DNA of 64,000 bases from Nansenia antarctica (taxonomy: Eukaryota; Chordata; Actinopteri; Argentiniformes; Microstomatidae): positions 36,775,745-36,839,744 of the forward strand of contig OZ022348.1 in NCBI GenBank assembly GCA_963989245.1. Reading direction: 5' to 3'. This document shows, in pieces, positions 62,805-64,000 of the stretch (position 1 is the first letter of the stretch; each line of letters starts with the position of its first letter). A model generated the notes under the pieces. The model saw only the letters and a program-made list of their open reading frames with translations. It was not told the DNA's origin and made no database searches. Made by a program: the position numbers and the translations under genes.

Positions 62805-64000
62805 GTCTAGACTCCCTCTCACACAGAACATTCTATCTGTCTAATCTAGACTCCCTCTCACACAGACATGCTGTGATGTCATAGACCAGAACATTCTATC
62901 TGTCTAGTCTAGACTCCCTCTCACACAGACATGCTGTGATGTCATAGACCAGAACATTCTATCTGTCTAGTCTAGACTCCCTCTCACACCAGAACATTAT
63001 ATCTGTCTAGTCTAGACTCCCTCTCACACCAGAACATTCTATCTGTCCAGTCTAGACTCCCTCTCACACACAGAACATTCTATCTGTCTAGTCTAGACTC
63101 CCTCTCACACACAGAACATTCTATCTGTCTAGTCTAGACTCCCTCTCACACACAGAACATTCTATCTGTCTAGTCTAGACTCCCTCTCACACAGACATGC
63201 TGTGATGTCATAGACCAGAACATTCTATCTGTCTAGTCTAGACTCCCTCTCACACAGACATGCTGTGATGTCATAGACCAGAACATTCTATCTGTCTAGT
63301 CTAGACTCCCTCTCACACAGACATGCTGTGATGTCATAGACCAGAACATTCTATCTGTCTAGTCTAGACTCCCTCTCACACCAGAACATTATATCTGTCT
63401 AGTCTAGACTCCCTCTCACACCAGAACATTCTATCTGTCTAGTCTAGACTCCCTCTCACACACAGAACATTCTATCTGTCCAGTCTAGACTCCCTCTCAC
63501 ACACAGAACATTCTATCTGTCTAGTCTAGACTCCCTCTCACACACAGAACATTCTATCTGTCTAGTCTAGACTCCCTCTCACACACAGAACATTCTATCT
63601 GTCTAGTCTAGACTCCCTCTCACACAGACATGCTGTGATGTCATAGACCAGAACATTCTATCTGTCTAGTCTAGACTCCCTCTCACACAGACATGCTGTG
63701 ATGTCATAGACCAGAACATTCTATCTGTCTAGTCTAGACTCCCTCTCACACAGACATGCTGTGATGTCATAGACCAGAACATTCTATCTGTCTAGTCTAG
63801 ACTCCCTCTCACACAGACATGCTGTGATGTCATAGACCAGAACATTCAATCTGTCTAGTCTAGACTCCCTCTCACACAGACATGCTGTGATGTCATAGAC
63901 CAGAACATTCTATCTGTCTAGTCTAGACTCCCTCTCACACACAGAACATTCTATCTGTCTAGTCTAGACTCCCTCTCACACACAGAACATTCTATCTGTC

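Larger units (their letters stand above)
49082..64000. repeat. Satellite array, right block
   Basis: Same satellite, running off the right window edge. Positions 49082-52033 correspond to 33412-36300 with one extra 63-bp monomer near 49401-49463. From 52034 the array leaves the 16.8-kb duplication and continues with ordered blocks of long and short monomers, including 3,048-bp and 1,207-bp repeats of blocks. A single clipped short monomer (CACACAGAAC where others read CACACACAGAAC) lies near 62820. No gene is present. Confidence 0.97.

Noticed and set aside
1..64000. CENP-B box or other known centromere motif in the satellite
   Set aside because: The consensus lacks CpG, which the CENP-B box requires. 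I see no sequence evidence that the array is centromeric.

Overview
The window is eukaryotic, repeat-only DNA. About 53 kb of it is one satellite array that runs off both ends. It is interrupted by two near-identical full-length Ty3/gypsy LTR retrotransposons, both on the minus strand (27914-33411 and 43584-49081). I see no host gene, tRNA, rRNA or CRISPR locus. The gag/pol style, with a Gag starting MDPAD and a chromodomain-ended Pol of the Tf1/sushi chromovirus type, suggests a teleost fish. This rests on family recognition rather than a search, and I cannot name the species.

Satellite (1-27913, 33412-43583, 49082-64000). Three interchangeable monomers share a frame around GTCTAGTCTAGAC: a 63-bp long unit (L), and 40-bp (S) and 41-bp (s) short units that lack a 22-23 bp block containing ATGCTGTGATGTCATAG. 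They occur in an ordered pattern. One complete higher-order unit of 1,763 bp (34 monomers) lies at 23314-25076. Above this are nested tandem duplications of 393, 725, 1,207, 3,036, 3,048 (spaced copies) and 3,262 bp. The largest has a 16,826-bp unit: 19475-36300 is repeated at 36301-52033, and the second copy carries a 1,156-bp loss and a 63-bp gain.

Retrotransposon. There was one insertion. It was then copied as a passenger of the 16.8-kb duplication: both copies have the same target site, the same satellite flanks and the same single LTR-LTR difference. Each element is 5,498 bp, with 565-bp LTRs, an intact gag (326 codons) and an intact pol (protease, RT, RNase H, integrase, chromodomain). 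The copies differ by one base that I found in the element body (Thr/Pro in the protease region).

How the element seems to work. A TATA-like box sits 32 nt upstream of a predicted RNA start. The first 11 nt of that RNA are exactly complementary to the 11 nt just downstream of the 5' LTR, which is the arrangement of Tf1-type self-primed reverse transcription. Gag and Pol overlap in the -1 frame at a canonical G_GGA_AAC slippery heptamer. A 5-nt spacer and what folds by hand as an H-type pseudoknot (12-bp and 7-bp stems) follow it. The gag stop and first pol ATG overlap as TAATG inside that pseudoknot. The frameshift signal and the self-priming match are the most interesting parts of the window.
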